NCBI GenBank assembly: GCA_026417375.1
Contig: JAOADJ010000031.1
Location: 62,001-126,000, forward strand
Direction of reading: 5' to 3'
DNA: 64,000 nucleotides
Source: Melioribacteraceae bacterium
GTDB lineage: Bacteria > Bacteroidota > Ignavibacteria > Ignavibacteriales > Melioribacteraceae
How positions within the stretch are numbered: position 1 is the stretch's first letter; each line of letters starts with the position of its first letter. Made by a program: the position numbers and the translations under genes. The notes under the pieces were generated by a model, which did no database searches, was not told the DNA's origin, and saw only the letters and a program-made list of their open reading frames with translations. Of this stretch, positions 1-9,135 are shown piece after piece.

Positions 1-352
1 TGAATATATTTTATCAGGTGGGAACAAAGATGTAATATTATGTGAAAGAGGTATCAGAACTTTTGAAAATTATACAAGAAATACATTTGATCTATCTGCT
101 ATTCCTGTAGTTCATAAAAAAAGTCATTTACCTGTAATTGCAGATCCTTCACACGCAACAGGATTAAGAGATCAAGTTCCTCCTATGGCACGTGCTGCAG
201 TTGCTGCTGGTGCTGATGGTTTGATGATTGAAATTCATCATGATCCGGAACAAGCATTAAGTGATGGACCACAAGCTCTTTTACCTGAAACTTATATTAA
301 ACTTATGAAAGAACTTAAAACTATTGCAGAAGCTATTGGCAGGACAATGTAA
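1..352 (+). CDS. 3-deoxy-7-phosphoheptulonate (DAHP) synthase, C-terminal part
   Basis: This is the last 116 codons of a gene cut by the window edge; codons are in frame from base 2 to the TAA at 350-352. DAHP synthase condenses phosphoenolpyruvate and erythrose-4-phosphate in the first step of the shikimate pathway. The visible part carries [20 protein letters not shown], then the [20 protein letters not shown] barrel motif and [17 protein letters not shown], all typical of the type I-beta (Bacillus AroA/AroH-like) family. The stop is directly followed by the tyrA start with no spacer, so the two are almost certainly co-transcribed and translationally coupled. Whether a chorismate mutase domain is fused at the N-terminus cannot be seen. 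Confidence 0.93.
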   Translation, partial: EYILSGGNKDVILCERGIRTFENYTRNTFDLSAIPVVHKKSHLPVIADPSHATGLRDQVPPMARAAVAAGADGLMIEIHHDPEQALSDGPQALLPETYIKLMKELKTIAEAIGRTM

Positions 353-1435
353 TTGAAAATTAATAGCATTTCCATACTGGGATTAGGATTAATTGGTGGC
401 TCAATTGCTAAATCATTAAAAGCAAGTGATGTTAATGTAAAAATTTTGGGTTACGATAAAAGTGATATATTGGATCTCGCCAAATCTCAAAATGTTATTG
501 ATGAAAAATTAAACTCTATTGATGAAGCAATTCAATCAGAAATTATCTTTTTATGTTTCCCTTTAGATTTATCTCTTAAAGTATTTAAAGAAATTTCTCC
601 GAAATTAAATTCAAATAATTTATTGACTGATGTTTGTGGAGTAAAAAATATTTTTCATGAAGAATGGAATAAAATAAATTCTAACGGATTTTTTGTCGGT
701 GGTCATCCGATGACAGGAAAAGAAGTAAGTGGTTTTGAAAATTCCGATTCTCTTCTTTTTGAAAATTCAATTTATATACTAACAAATGAAGCAAAAAATT
801 TTTTTGCATGGAATGATTTTGTAGAAATTATACATAAGCTTGGAGCAAGAATTAATTTCCTATCTCCAAAAGTACATGATATTGTTGTCGCTTCAGTTAG
901 TCATTTACCTCAATTGCTTGCTGTTACATTAATAAATTCTGCAAGTTTACAAAATAGTGATATTCATTTTTATGATTATGCCGCAGGTGGATTTCGTGAT
1001 ATGACAAGAATTGCTTCAAGTAATTTTGATATTTGGGAATCTGTAATTAAACTAAACAAAGAAAAAATTTTAGCTGCTTTTGATTCATTTGAAATTGAAT
1101 TAAAACATGTAAAGTCATTTATTGAGAATGGTCAACTAGAAAAACTAGCCGATAAATTTGAATCAGCACGTAAGAAAAGAGATGAAATTCCTAAAAATAG
1201 AAAAGGAATGATTTCGCAACTATTTGATTTATTTGTCTTTGTAAAAGATCAACCGGGTGAAATAGCAAAAATTTCTACAGCTTTGTATAAAAACAATATC
1301 AACATTAAAGACATGGAACTACTTAAAATTAGAGAAGGTACTGGTGGAACATTCAGGTTATCATTTTCAAAATTAGAAGAAGCAAAACTTGCAAGAGAAA
1401 TATTACTAAAAGAAGGATTTTCAACTAACCTCTAA
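353..1435 (+). CDS. tyrA: Prephenate dehydrogenase with C-terminal ACT domain
   Basis: Converts prephenate to 4-hydroxyphenylpyruvate with NAD(P)+ in tyrosine synthesis. The 360-residue protein opens with a Rossmann glycine motif (ILGLGLIGGSIAKSL, about residues 8-22). It then has the family's GGHPMTGKEVSGF segment and the SHLPQLLA helix with the substrate-site histidine. The last ~70 residues (FVKDQPGEIAKISTALYKNN onward) form an ACT domain, which in this family usually gives feedback control by tyrosine. The start is TTG at 353, immediately after the DAHP synthase stop; no ATG gives a complete glycine motif. The 3' end overlaps the convergent FAD oxidoreductase gene by 15 bp. Confidence 0.93.
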   Translation: MKINSISILGLGLIGGSIAKSLKASDVNVKILGYDKSDILDLAKSQNVIDEKLNSIDEAIQSEIIFLCFPLDLSLKVFKEISPKLNSNNLLTDVCGVKNIFHEEWNKINSNGFFVGGHPMTGKEVSGFENSDSLLFENSIYILTNEAKNFFAWNDFVEIIHKLGARINFLSPKVHDIVVASVSHLPQLLAVTLINSASLQNSDIHFYDYAAGGFRDMTRIASSNFDIWESVIKLNKEKILAAFDSFEIELKHVKSFIENGQLEKLADKFESARKKRDEIPKNRKGMISQLFDLFVFVKDQPGEIAKISTALYKNNINIKDMELLKIREGTGGTFRLSFSKLEEAKLAREILLKEGFSTNL

Positions 1436-2980
1436 AAATTTTTTAACAGCAGAAGCAATACGTTCACCATCAATAGCGGCTGAAACAATTCCACCTGCGT
1501 AACCAGCACCTTCACCACATGGGAATAACCCTTTAATTTGTAGATGCATTAATGAATCTTTATCGCGTGTAATTCTTATTGGCGAGCTTGTTCTGGTTTC
1601 GGGTGCTAAAATTTGTGCTTCTTCTGTAAAATAACCTTTCATTTTTTTATCAAATACAAACAAACTTTTTTTCAAACTTTTAACTATTTGAATTGGCAAT
1701 AACTCATGCAATGGAGCAGATATATTTCCCGGTATGTATGAAGTTTGTGGAAGTGATTGTGATAATTTATTTTTAACAAAATCAGTTACTCTCTGAGCAG
1801 GTGCTTTTTGATTTTTACCTCCATACTCAAACATAATTTTTTCAATTTCTTTTTGAAATTCCACACCAGCAAACACTCCAAATTCTTTTTTTGATTCCCA
1901 ATCTTTTTCATCAACAGTAACTACAAATCCAGCATTAGCATATGGTGAATTTCTTTTTGAAACACTCATTCCATTTAACACTAATTCTTCATTTGATGTT
2001 GATGCAGGGATTATAATTCCACCCGGACACATACAAAATGAATAAACACCTTTATCATCAATCTGACATGATAAATTATAGCTAGAAGCAGGAAGATTTG
2101 GATCTCTTTCTTTTGAATGATATTGAATTTCATCAATTAATTTTTGTGGATGTTCAATTCTAACACCCACTGCAAATGGTTTTTTTTCTATTAAAATATT
2201 TTTTCGTTTTAATAAATAAAAAATATCTCTTGCAGAATGTCCGGTTGAAAGAATAACTGAGTTAGAAAAATATTCTTTGTTATTATTTACTATTACTCCT
2301 TTTACTTTCCCATCATTAATAATTATATCTGTTACTAAAGAATTAAAATGAACTTCTCCGCCACATTTTAAAATTGTTTCTCTGATTGATTGAACAACTT
2401 TTGGTAACTTATTTGAGCCGATGTGAGGATGTGAATCAACTAAAATATCATTTGAAGCACCATGTTGAACTAATATAGTTAATATTCTTTTTATATCTCC
2501 TCTTTTAGTTGCTCTTGTGTATAATTTACCATCGGAGTAAGTTCCAGCTCCACCTTCACCAAAACAATAATTTGAATTTTCATTTACATTTCCAAATTGC
2601 TGAATTTGTTTTAAATCTCTTCTTCTTTGTTGAACATCTTTCCCTCTTTCAAAAATAATTGGTTTAATTCCCAATTCAATTAACTTCAATGCTGCAAACA
2701 TACCAGCTGGTCCCATGCCTACAATAATTGCAGATTTGTTACTATTTACTTCTTTGAATGAAATTGGTTGGAATAAATTAACAGGACTTTCATTGATATA
2801 AACTAACAATTGGAATTTATAATGAGGAATTCTCATTCTTGCATCAACTGATCTTTTAATAACCTGAACAGCTGAAATTTCTTCAGTTGGAATTTTTAAT
2901 TTTTTGGAAGCTTCTAATTTTTGAAATTCATAATCATGTAAAAATTTTGGCAGAACTGCTATTTCAATTTCTTTTATCAT
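1421..2980 (-). CDS. FAD-dependent oxidoreductase (COG2509-type dehydrogenase)
   Basis: A 519-residue soluble flavoprotein. Residues 1-70 are the characteristic N-terminal domain of this uncharacterised family (KIPTEEISAVQVIKRSVDAR). Residues 84-111 form the FAD-binding Rossmann fold (IIVGMGPAGMFAALKLIELG, then FERG with the ribose-binding Glu). Further family motifs are FGEGGAGTYSDGKL, VILSTGHSARD, CMCPGGIIIPA and GLFPCGEGAGYAGGI near the C-terminus, which closes the FAD site. The family has no firmly established substrate. It stands alone, 31 bp downstream of the SDR gene on the same strand, so the two may be co-transcribed. Its 3' end overlaps tyrA. Confidence 0.85.
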   Translation of the reverse strand: MIKEIEIAVLPKFLHDYEFQKLEASKKLKIPTEEISAVQVIKRSVDARMRIPHYKFQLLVYINESPVNLFQPISFKEVNSNKSAIIVGMGPAGMFAALKLIELGIKPIIFERGKDVQQRRRDLKQIQQFGNVNENSNYCFGEGGAGTYSDGKLYTRATKRGDIKRILTILVQHGASNDILVDSHPHIGSNKLPKVVQSIRETILKCGGEVHFNSLVTDIIINDGKVKGVIVNNNKEYFSNSVILSTGHSARDIFYLLKRKNILIEKKPFAVGVRIEHPQKLIDEIQYHSKERDPNLPASSYNLSCQIDDKGVYSFCMCPGGIIIPASTSNEELVLNGMSVSKRNSPYANAGFVVTVDEKDWESKKEFGVFAGVEFQKEIEKIMFEYGGKNQKAPAQRVTDFVKNKLSQSLPQTSYIPGNISAPLHELLPIQIVKSLKKSLFVFDKKMKGYFTEEAQILAPETRTSSPIRITRDKDSLMHLQIKGLFPCGEGAGYAGGIVSAAIDGERIASAVKKFLEVS

Positions 2981-3011
2981 TTTGTCCTCTGTTTTGAGGA
3001 AATTTTATTAA

Positions 3012-3803
3012 TTAATAAGTTGCTTTTGTAACACCACCATCAATTACAATTGTTTGCCCTGTTATGTAACCAGCATTTTCACTTGCCAAAAATGCAACCA
3101 TTGCAGCAATTTCATCTGGTCGGGCTAATCTTTTCATAGGAACATCATTAGCCATATTTGCTAATACTTCTTCATGTGATATATTTAATTGTTTTGATCT
3201 CACAACAGCTAATTCATAAAGTCGGCTTGTTAATGTATAACCGGGTGCAACATTATTTATAGTTATATTAAACTTACCAATTTGTGAGCTTAAAGTTTTT
3301 GCAAATGCTGTTACACCACTTCTTAAAGAATTGGATAAAATTAAATTATCAACAGGTTGTTTTACTGAAAGTGAAGTTATATTAATAATTCTTCCCCAGT
3401 TTTTCTTTTTCATTTCGGGAATTACCAATCGAGTAAAACGGACAGCGCTCATTAACACCTGGTTAAAAGCATGTTCCCAATTTTCATCAGTTAATTCTTC
3501 AAAAAATCCCGGTGTTGGTCCGCCACAATTATTTACAAGAATATCAATTGATCCAAAATTTTGAATAACAGTTTTAATCAATTGTTCTATTTCTTTTTTA
3601 TTATTTATATCGCAAACTTCCCAAAAAACTTCATAGTTATAAAGAGTTTTAAATTCATTATACGTTTTTAATAAATTTTCTTTATTGCTTGAAGAAATAG
3701 CAACGTTACAACCTTCATTTATAAAACTTTCAGCAATTGCTTTTCCAATTCCACTACTTGAAGCTGTAACCAAAACATTTTTCCCTTTAATATTTAAGTT
3801 CAT
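3012..3803 (-). CDS. SDR-family oxidoreductase with non-canonical active site
   Basis: A 263-residue short-chain dehydrogenase/reductase. The NAD(P) motif is TASSSGIGKA (residues 13-22) and the structural motif is NNCGG (91-95, usually NNAG). The catalytic Ser is present (ITSLS, Ser144). At Ser+13, where the catalytic Tyr belongs, there is Ser157, and the catalytic Lys is Arg161 (LSNSLRSGV instead of a YxxxK motif). I recall this LSNSxR version in a beta-ketoacyl-reductase-like SDR subgroup, so it is probably a lineage trait and not damage. The C-terminal VAPGYTLT and GQTIVIDGG segments are normal. Substrate unknown. It lies upstream of the FAD oxidoreductase; the ackA terminator separates it from the genes before it. 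Confidence 0.85.
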   Translation of the reverse strand: MNLNIKGKNVLVTASSSGIGKAIAESFINEGCNVAISSSNKENLLKTYNEFKTLYNYEVFWEVCDINNKKEIEQLIKTVIQNFGSIDILVNNCGGPTPGFFEELTDENWEHAFNQVLMSAVRFTRLVIPEMKKKNWGRIINITSLSVKQPVDNLILSNSLRSGVTAFAKTLSSQIGKFNITINNVAPGYTLTSRLYELAVVRSKQLNISHEEVLANMANDVPMKRLARPDEIAAMVAFLASENAGYITGQTIVIDGGVTKATY

Positions 3804-3886
3804 GCTTCACCCTGTTTTTTCTCTTATTTAAAAATAAAACTTTCAATCAAATATTTTCATCTTTAACAAGATAACTAAAAATAAAA

Positions 3887-3917
3887 AAGTCAGTCCTATT
3901 TTCAATAAGACTGACTT
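3887..3917 (-). terminator. Intrinsic terminator of the hbd-ackA operon
   Basis: A 14-bp stem (3887-3900 with 3904-3917, one mismatch, core AAGTCAGTC/GACTGACTT) closes on a 3-base loop. Read on the minus strand it is followed by a T-rich run (the complement of AAAAATAAAAAA before 3887). It lies 26 bp past the ackA stop codon and upstream of the SDR start, so it ends the hbd-ackA transcript. Confidence 0.8.
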
Positions 3918-3942
3918 CAATTTGAAAAAAATAAAATTGTTT

Positions 3943-5142
3943 TTAACTATTAGATACAATTTGTTGAGTATCTAAAGCAATTACAAGTTCTTCATTTGTA
4001 GGAATTCTAAATACTTTCACTTTTGAATTTGGTTTTGTTATAAGGCATTCACCTTTTACATTATTATTTAATTCATCATCAAAATCAATTCCTAAAAATT
4101 CCATATCTGTACAAACATCTTTTCTAACAAGAGTTGAGTTCTCACCAATTCCACCAGTAAAAACAAGTGCATCAATTCCCCCCATAGCTGCAGCATAAGC
4201 ACCAACATATTTTTTCACTCTATATGTAAAAACATCAAATGCCATTTTAGCTTTTTTATTTCCTTCTAAAAGAGCTTGTTCAATTTCTCTCATATCACTG
4301 CTTTCACCACTAATTCCAATTAATCCGCTATGTTTATTCAATAAAGTATTTGCTTCTGAAAGTGATAAACCTTCTTTTGCCATAATATATAAAATAACAG
4401 AAGGATCCATATCTCCACTTCTGGTTCCCATCAATAAACCTTCAAGTGGAGTAAAACCCATTGTTGTATCAACTGATTTACCATTACAAACAGCAGCCAT
4501 TGAACAACCATTTCCTAAATGAGCTGTAACAATTTTTAATTCTTCTATAGGTTTACCTAATAATATTGCTGCTCTTTGTGAAACATAGCGATGTGAAGTT
4601 CCATGAAATCCATAACGACGAATTTTATATTTTTTATATAACTCGTATGGTATTCCATAAAGATAAGCTTTTGATGGCATTCCAACATGAAAAGAAGTAT
4701 CAAAAACTCCAACCTGAGGCGTATCTTTTAATAATTCTTTAGCTGCTAAGATACCTTTTATGTTTGGCGGATTATGAAGAGGAGCAAGTTCAATATTATC
4801 TTTTAATGCTTTCATTACTTCATCATTAATCAAAACAGAACCTGAAAAAGTTTCACCACCATGAACAACTCGATGTCCAACCGCATCAATTTCATTTTTA
4901 TCTTTTATTACGCCATGATTAGGAGATAACAAAACTGCTATTACATATTCAATTGCAATAGTATGATCAAGAATTTCACCAACAATTCTAATTTTTTCTC
5001 TGTCATGAGGTTGATGAGTTAAAACGGCGCTTGACATTCCAATTCTTTCAACCATTCCTTTTGCAAGAGCAAGAGATAAATTTGTATCTATAAATTGATA
5101 TTTAATCGATGAACTTCCGCAATTAAGAACTAATACTTTCAT
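3943..5142 (-). CDS. ackA: Acetate kinase
   Basis: Catalyses acetyl phosphate + ADP to acetate + ATP, the substrate-level phosphorylation step of acetate fermentation. The 399-residue length is normal. The N-terminal phosphate-binding motif is VLNCGSSSIKYQ. Later come GHRVVHGG, YGFHGTSHRYV with the catalytic His, VTAHLGNGCS, the TRSGDMDPS motif with an active-site Arg/Asp, and the FTGGIGENS nucleotide-binding signature. It lies 12 bp downstream of the 3-hydroxyacyl-CoA dehydrogenase gene and ends in a clear terminator. No phosphotransacetylase gene adjoins it, so acetyl phosphate must come from a gene elsewhere. Confidence 0.97.
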   Translation of the reverse strand: MKVLVLNCGSSSIKYQFIDTNLSLALAKGMVERIGMSSAVLTHQPHDREKIRIVGEILDHTIAIEYVIAVLLSPNHGVIKDKNEIDAVGHRVVHGGETFSGSVLINDEVMKALKDNIELAPLHNPPNIKGILAAKELLKDTPQVGVFDTSFHVGMPSKAYLYGIPYELYKKYKIRRYGFHGTSHRYVSQRAAILLGKPIEELKIVTAHLGNGCSMAAVCNGKSVDTTMGFTPLEGLLMGTRSGDMDPSVILYIMAKEGLSLSEANTLLNKHSGLIGISGESSDMREIEQALLEGNKKAKMAFDVFTYRVKKYVGAYAAAMGGIDALVFTGGIGENSTLVRKDVCTDMEFLGIDFDDELNNNVKGECLITKPNSKVKVFRIPTNEELVIALDTQQIVSNS

Positions 5143-5154
5143 TTTATCCTCTGT

Positions 5155-6090
5155 TTAAGAAATTATTTTACCTTCTGAATCATATTTAAAGAAACCCTCA
5201 CCAGTTTTTTTACCAAGCTTTCTTTCTCTAACAAGCTTTCTTAATATTGGGCAGGGTCTATATCTTGGTTCTCCTAATGTTGTCCAAAGAGATTCCATCC
5301 ATGTTAAAACTTCATCTAAACCCATTGTATCAGCCATTTCAAGTGGTCCCATTTTGAAATCGTAACCCAACTTCATTGCAGTATCAATATCTTTTGCAGA
5401 AGCAATATCTTCTAATAAAATATGCATTGCTTCATTTAATAATGGAACAATGGCTCTTGTAGTTACAAATCCGGGATATTCATAAATTTCAACTGCAGTT
5501 TTACCAATTCGTGAAGCAAATTTTTTTATTATTTCAACTGTTTTATTTGATGTATCAAGTGCACGTATTAATTCAACTAATGGAATTTTAGGAACAGGAT
5601 TTAAAAAATGCATACCAATAATTTTATCTTTCCTATTTGTAACTTCTGCGATTTTTGTTAAACTAAGAGTGGAAGTGTTTGAAATAAAAATTGTTTCAGG
5701 TTTAGCAATAGCATCTAATGTTTTAAATATTTCTCTCTTTAAATCATAATTTTCATCAACAGCTTCAATTACCAAATCGCAATTAGGTATTTCAGTTGTT
5801 TCGGTTTCCCATTTGATTCTGCTTAAGATAGATTTCATTTCGCTCTGAGTCATAGCCCATCGTGAAATTTCTCTTTCCATAGAAGCTTTCAAACCTTCTT
5901 TTGATTTTTCAGCTCTCTCTTCATCTTTTTCAATTATTAAAACGTCAATGCCAGCGGCTGAAATGGTTTGTGCAATTCCTTGTCCCATAATTCCACCACC
6001 AATTATGGCAACATATTCTATTCTTTCTGTTTCTTCGGTTCTTTGTACTTCGGTTAAAAGGTCTTGTAATTTAAGTTTTTCATCTGCCAT
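5155..6090 (-). CDS. 3-hydroxyacyl-CoA (3-hydroxybutyryl-CoA) dehydrogenase
   Basis: NAD-dependent interconversion of 3-hydroxyacyl-CoA and 3-oxoacyl-CoA, as in butyrate-type metabolism or beta-oxidation. The NAD motif IIGGGIMGQGIA is at residues 29-40. SNTSTLS (137-143) and GMHFLNPVPKIPLVELI (catalytic His161) follow, and the C-terminal domain has FVTTRAIVPLLNEAMHILLE and MGPLEMADTMGLD. At 311 residues it is longer than the usual ~285 because of a 27-residue polar N-terminal extension (MADEKLKLQDLLTEVQR...) before the Rossmann fold. It is the first gene of an operon with ackA and has an extended -10 promoter candidate upstream. Confidence 0.92.
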   Translation of the reverse strand: MADEKLKLQDLLTEVQRTEETERIEYVAIIGGGIMGQGIAQTISAAGIDVLIIEKDEERAEKSKEGLKASMEREISRWAMTQSEMKSILSRIKWETETTEIPNCDLVIEAVDENYDLKREIFKTLDAIAKPETIFISNTSTLSLTKIAEVTNRKDKIIGMHFLNPVPKIPLVELIRALDTSNKTVEIIKKFASRIGKTAVEIYEYPGFVTTRAIVPLLNEAMHILLEDIASAKDIDTAMKLGYDFKMGPLEMADTMGLDEVLTWMESLWTTLGEPRYRPCPILRKLVRERKLGKKTGEGFFKYDSEGKIIS

Positions 6091-6129
6091 AGTTATCTCA
6101 ATTTTATTAAACTATTAATTAAAACAATT

Positions 6130-6138
6130 ATTATACCA
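6130..6138 (-). promoter_or_regulatory. Extended -10 promoter candidate for hbd-ackA
   Basis: On the minus strand the sequence reads TGGTATAAT, a perfect TGn-TATAAT extended -10 element about 40 bp upstream of the hbd ATG. No good -35 hexamer is visible, which is expected for extended -10 promoters. It is one match within the 206-bp AT-rich divergent region between hbd and recQ, so chance cannot be excluded. Confidence 0.4.
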
Positions 6139-6296
6139 CAAAAATACTACTTTAATTTATTCTATTTTAATGATTTTAATTTATTTTTCTTATAATTGAA
6201 ATATTTATTTCCTATTTATAAAAATTTAGATAGTAAATCTATTTTAATCATCTTACACTATTCTTTAATATTTTAGTAAAAAAATTTTTGAATTTT

Positions 6297-8828
6297 ATGA
6301 CAATTAAAGAAGCTCTTGATAAATATTTTGGTTTTGATTCACTAAAACCTGTTCAAGAGGAAATTATTAATGAAATATTAAATAAAAAAAATGTTCTGGC
6401 TATTTTGCCAACTGGAGCTGGTAAATCTCTTTGTTATCAAATACCTGCTATTGTTTCAGAAAACTTTTCAATTGTAATTTCTCCGTTAATTGCATTAATG
6501 AAAGATCAGGTTGATTCATTAAATAAAAAAGAAAAGGTTGCTTCATTTATTAACAGTACTCTTGATGATAAAGAAATTGAAAATGTTTTTAATGAAATAC
6601 AAAATTTAAAGATTAAACTTTTATATGTTTCACCGGAAAAGTTACAAAACAATTTTTTTGTTGAGAGAATTAGAAATTTAAAACCAACTTTTCTTTTTGT
6701 TGACGAAGCACATTGTATTAGTGAATGGGGACATAACTTTCGTCCAAGTTATTTGAAAATAAAATCATTTATTGATTATTGTGACATTAAAAATATTTCT
6801 GCTTTTACAGCCACAGCAACTGAAGAAGTAAGAGATGATATTATTAATCTTTTAGAATTAAAAAAAATCAGGATTTTTGTTAAAGGATTTGAAAGAGTAA
6901 ACTTGAGTTTAAATGTTTTTAAAAATGTTGATAAAAAAATTAAATTGTTAGAAATAATAAATAATAATCAATTACCTGCCATTGTTTATACATCAACAAG
7001 AAAGCATTGTGAAGATATTTCTGAATTTTTAAGAAATAAAAAATTTAATGTTTCATATTATCATGCTGGTTTAAGTTCTGAAATTAAAAAAATTGTTCAG
7101 GATGATTTTTTAAATAACAAAACAGACGTAATTGTTGCAACTAATGCTTTTGGAATGGGCATAGATAAAAATAACATACGGACAATAATCCACTACAATA
7201 TGCCCGGTTCGATTGAAAATTATTATCAGGAGATTGGCAGAGCTGGAAGAGATAATCTAAACTCAAACATATTTTTACTTTATGATTATCGTGATAAAGA
7301 CATTCAGGAGTATTTTATAGAAAGCAATAATCCCAAAAAAGAACAAGTTGAAATACTTTATGATGCAATTTGTGATTATGGAAATATTGCTCTTGGTTTT
7401 ATAAATGATAAACCAATTATTATTGATAAAAATTTATCATCACTTTTTGAATTAAAGGATCTTAGTAATGCAATTGTTGAATCATGCTTAAATGTTTTAA
7501 GTATTTCTGGTTACATAAAATTAATTAATCAGTTCAAAAAAGATTTTTTTGTAAAAATATTATTAAGCCAAAATAAACTTTACAATTATCTAAAAAATGA
7601 ATCAAGTCAGGAAGAAAAAGATCTAATTGCTTTATTAATTAAAATGTATTCAAATTCAATTTTTAATAAACATCAAAAGATTTTAATAGAAAATATTTCA
7701 TTAACACTCGAATCAAATTCAACTTCAATTTTTAATTTGCTTAACAAATTATATAACGAAGGAATTATAGACTTAATAATTCCGTCAAATAATAAATCTA
7801 TTTCTCTTCTCTTACCACGAGTTCGTTCAAAAGATTTAAAACTTAATTTGGATAAAATTAATAATGTCTATAAGCATAGTAAGAACAAACTAAATAAAAT
7901 GACTGAATATGTTTTTACAGATAATTGCAGAATGAAATTTATAATAAATTATTTTGGACAAACTGATAACAATTATAAATGTAATAAATGTGATAATTGT
8001 TTAAGCAATGAATCTTCTATCAACATTTCAAATGAATATTTGCAAGAAATAATTATAAAGACATTAGAAGAATTTCAAAAGCCAATTAAAATTCATTTAT
8101 TGATTAAAATACTTAAAGGGAAAGCTATAAATAATTTAACAAACATTTCGACTTTTGGTACATGTGAGCATTTTAGCACCAAAGAACTTGAATCCACAAT
8201 AGATGAAATAGTTTCTAGAAATTTAATTATTAAACATGAAGACACACTTAAGTTAAATGATAAAAGTTATGATTCAATTCTACAAATTGAAGATAATAGT
8301 AGTAATGAAAATGATCTTGAATTATATAATAAACTTAGAAACATTAGAACAGAAGCTGCCAATAAATTTAATCAACCATTTTATTTGATTTGTCCTGATG
8401 ATGTTTTAATAAAAATTTCAAAAATAAAACCAAACTCCTATTCAGAATTATTATCAATTGAAGGTTTTAACCAAAGAATATTTAATAAAATTGGTGAAGC
8501 CATTTTAGAAGAAATAAAAAATTATGAAAAAGGAAATGATAAATTTTCAAAAACTTTGATAGATATGATTAAAAGGAAATACTCATTTGAAGAAATTGTT
8601 AGCTTAACCAAAATTCCCGAAACTATTCTTGCATTGAAAATTATTTCATTAATTGAATTCGATAAACATTTAGATTACAGCAACTTAATTTCTAAAAAAG
8701 AGTTCTGTTTAATTAATGAGAAGTACAATGAAGGATTTTACGACTTGAAAGAATTATTCAATAAGCTAGATAAAAAAATAAGTTATAACAAAATTAAAAT
8801 TGCAATTAAAATTATTGAATCTAATTAA
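6297..8828 (+). CDS. recQ: ATP-dependent DNA helicase RecQ
   Basis: A 3'-5' DNA helicase for recombination and replication-fork repair. The protein has ILPTGAGKSLCYQIPA (Walker A), VDEAHCISEWGHNFRPSY (DEAH box), FTATATEEVRDDI, and helicase motifs V/VI (ATNAFGMGIDK, YYQEIGRAGRD). A zinc-binding Cys cluster follows (CRMKF...CNKCDNC). An HRDC domain lies roughly at residues 680-745, and the C-terminal ~100 residues look like the helix-turn-helix extension of long RecQ proteins. I chose ATG 6297 (MTIKEALDKYFGF); an in-frame TTG at 6288 would add three residues. At about 843 residues it is much longer than E. coli RecQ. The 3' end overlaps the convergent lipoprotein gene by 8 bp. Confidence 0.93.
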   Translation: MTIKEALDKYFGFDSLKPVQEEIINEILNKKNVLAILPTGAGKSLCYQIPAIVSENFSIVISPLIALMKDQVDSLNKKEKVASFINSTLDDKEIENVFNEIQNLKIKLLYVSPEKLQNNFFVERIRNLKPTFLFVDEAHCISEWGHNFRPSYLKIKSFIDYCDIKNISAFTATATEEVRDDIINLLELKKIRIFVKGFERVNLSLNVFKNVDKKIKLLEIINNNQLPAIVYTSTRKHCEDISEFLRNKKFNVSYYHAGLSSEIKKIVQDDFLNNKTDVIVATNAFGMGIDKNNIRTIIHYNMPGSIENYYQEIGRAGRDNLNSNIFLLYDYRDKDIQEYFIESNNPKKEQVEILYDAICDYGNIALGFINDKPIIIDKNLSSLFELKDLSNAIVESCLNVLSISGYIKLINQFKKDFFVKILLSQNKLYNYLKNESSQEEKDLIALLIKMYSNSIFNKHQKILIENISLTLESNSTSIFNLLNKLYNEGIIDLIIPSNNKSISLLLPRVRSKDLKLNLDKINNVYKHSKNKLNKMTEYVFTDNCRMKFIINYFGQTDNNYKCNKCDNCLSNESSINISNEYLQEIIIKTLEEFQKPIKIHLLIKILKGKAINNLTNISTFGTCEHFSTKELESTIDEIVSRNLIIKHEDTLKLNDKSYDSILQIEDNSSNENDLELYNKLRNIRTEAANKFNQPFYLICPDDVLIKISKIKPNSYSELLSIEGFNQRIFNKIGEAILEEIKNYEKGNDKFSKTLIDMIKRKYSFEEIVSLTKIPETILALKIISLIEFDKHLDYSNLISKKEFCLINEKYNEGFYDLKELFNKLDKKISYNKIKIAIKIIESN

Positions 8829-9135
8829 TAGCTTTACTTTCTCTTAAGTCCAATAATAATTTATTACAACTTCTAAAAAACTCACTCCATTTTTCTCTAT
8901 CATAACTCATTAACTTTAAATTATCTTCATAGATTTCTTTTGTAATATTATATTTTTTAAAAACATCTAACTTTTTCTGCTTAACTAAAATTGAATCTTT
9001 ATAATAAGTTTCATCAATTATTAGATTTTCAACAAACACTTTAACAAGAATTTCCTGATCAATTTTTTTAGTCGAACATGAAACAAGAAGAATTAATAGC
9101 AAAGTCAAAAATATTTTAATATTTCTTACTTGCAT
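8821..9135 (-). CDS. Small lipoprotein, DUF4296-like
   Basis: About 104 residues, beginning MQVRNIKIF. A hydrophobic stretch ends in a lipobox (LLVSC), so it is probably a lipid-anchored periplasmic or outer-membrane protein. The rest is charged and predicted helical (VFKKYNITKEIYEDNLKLMS...), resembling the DUF4296 lipoproteins of Bacteroidota; the function is unknown. The frame is open further upstream to a GTG at 9156, but ATG 9135 places the signal peptide properly. It starts inside the last codons of the rhomboid gene (20-bp overlap), suggesting translational coupling. Confidence 0.72.
   Translation of the reverse strand: MQVRNIKIFLTLLLILLVSCSTKKIDQEILVKVFVENLIIDETYYKDSILVKQKKLDVFKKYNITKEIYEDNLKLMSYDREKWSEFFRSCNKLLLDLRESKAIN

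Noticed and set aside
6288-6296. TTG start for RecQ three codons upstream
   Set aside because: ATG 6297 gives the normal RecQ N-terminus; neither has a clear ribosome site, so the difference is minor and not certain.
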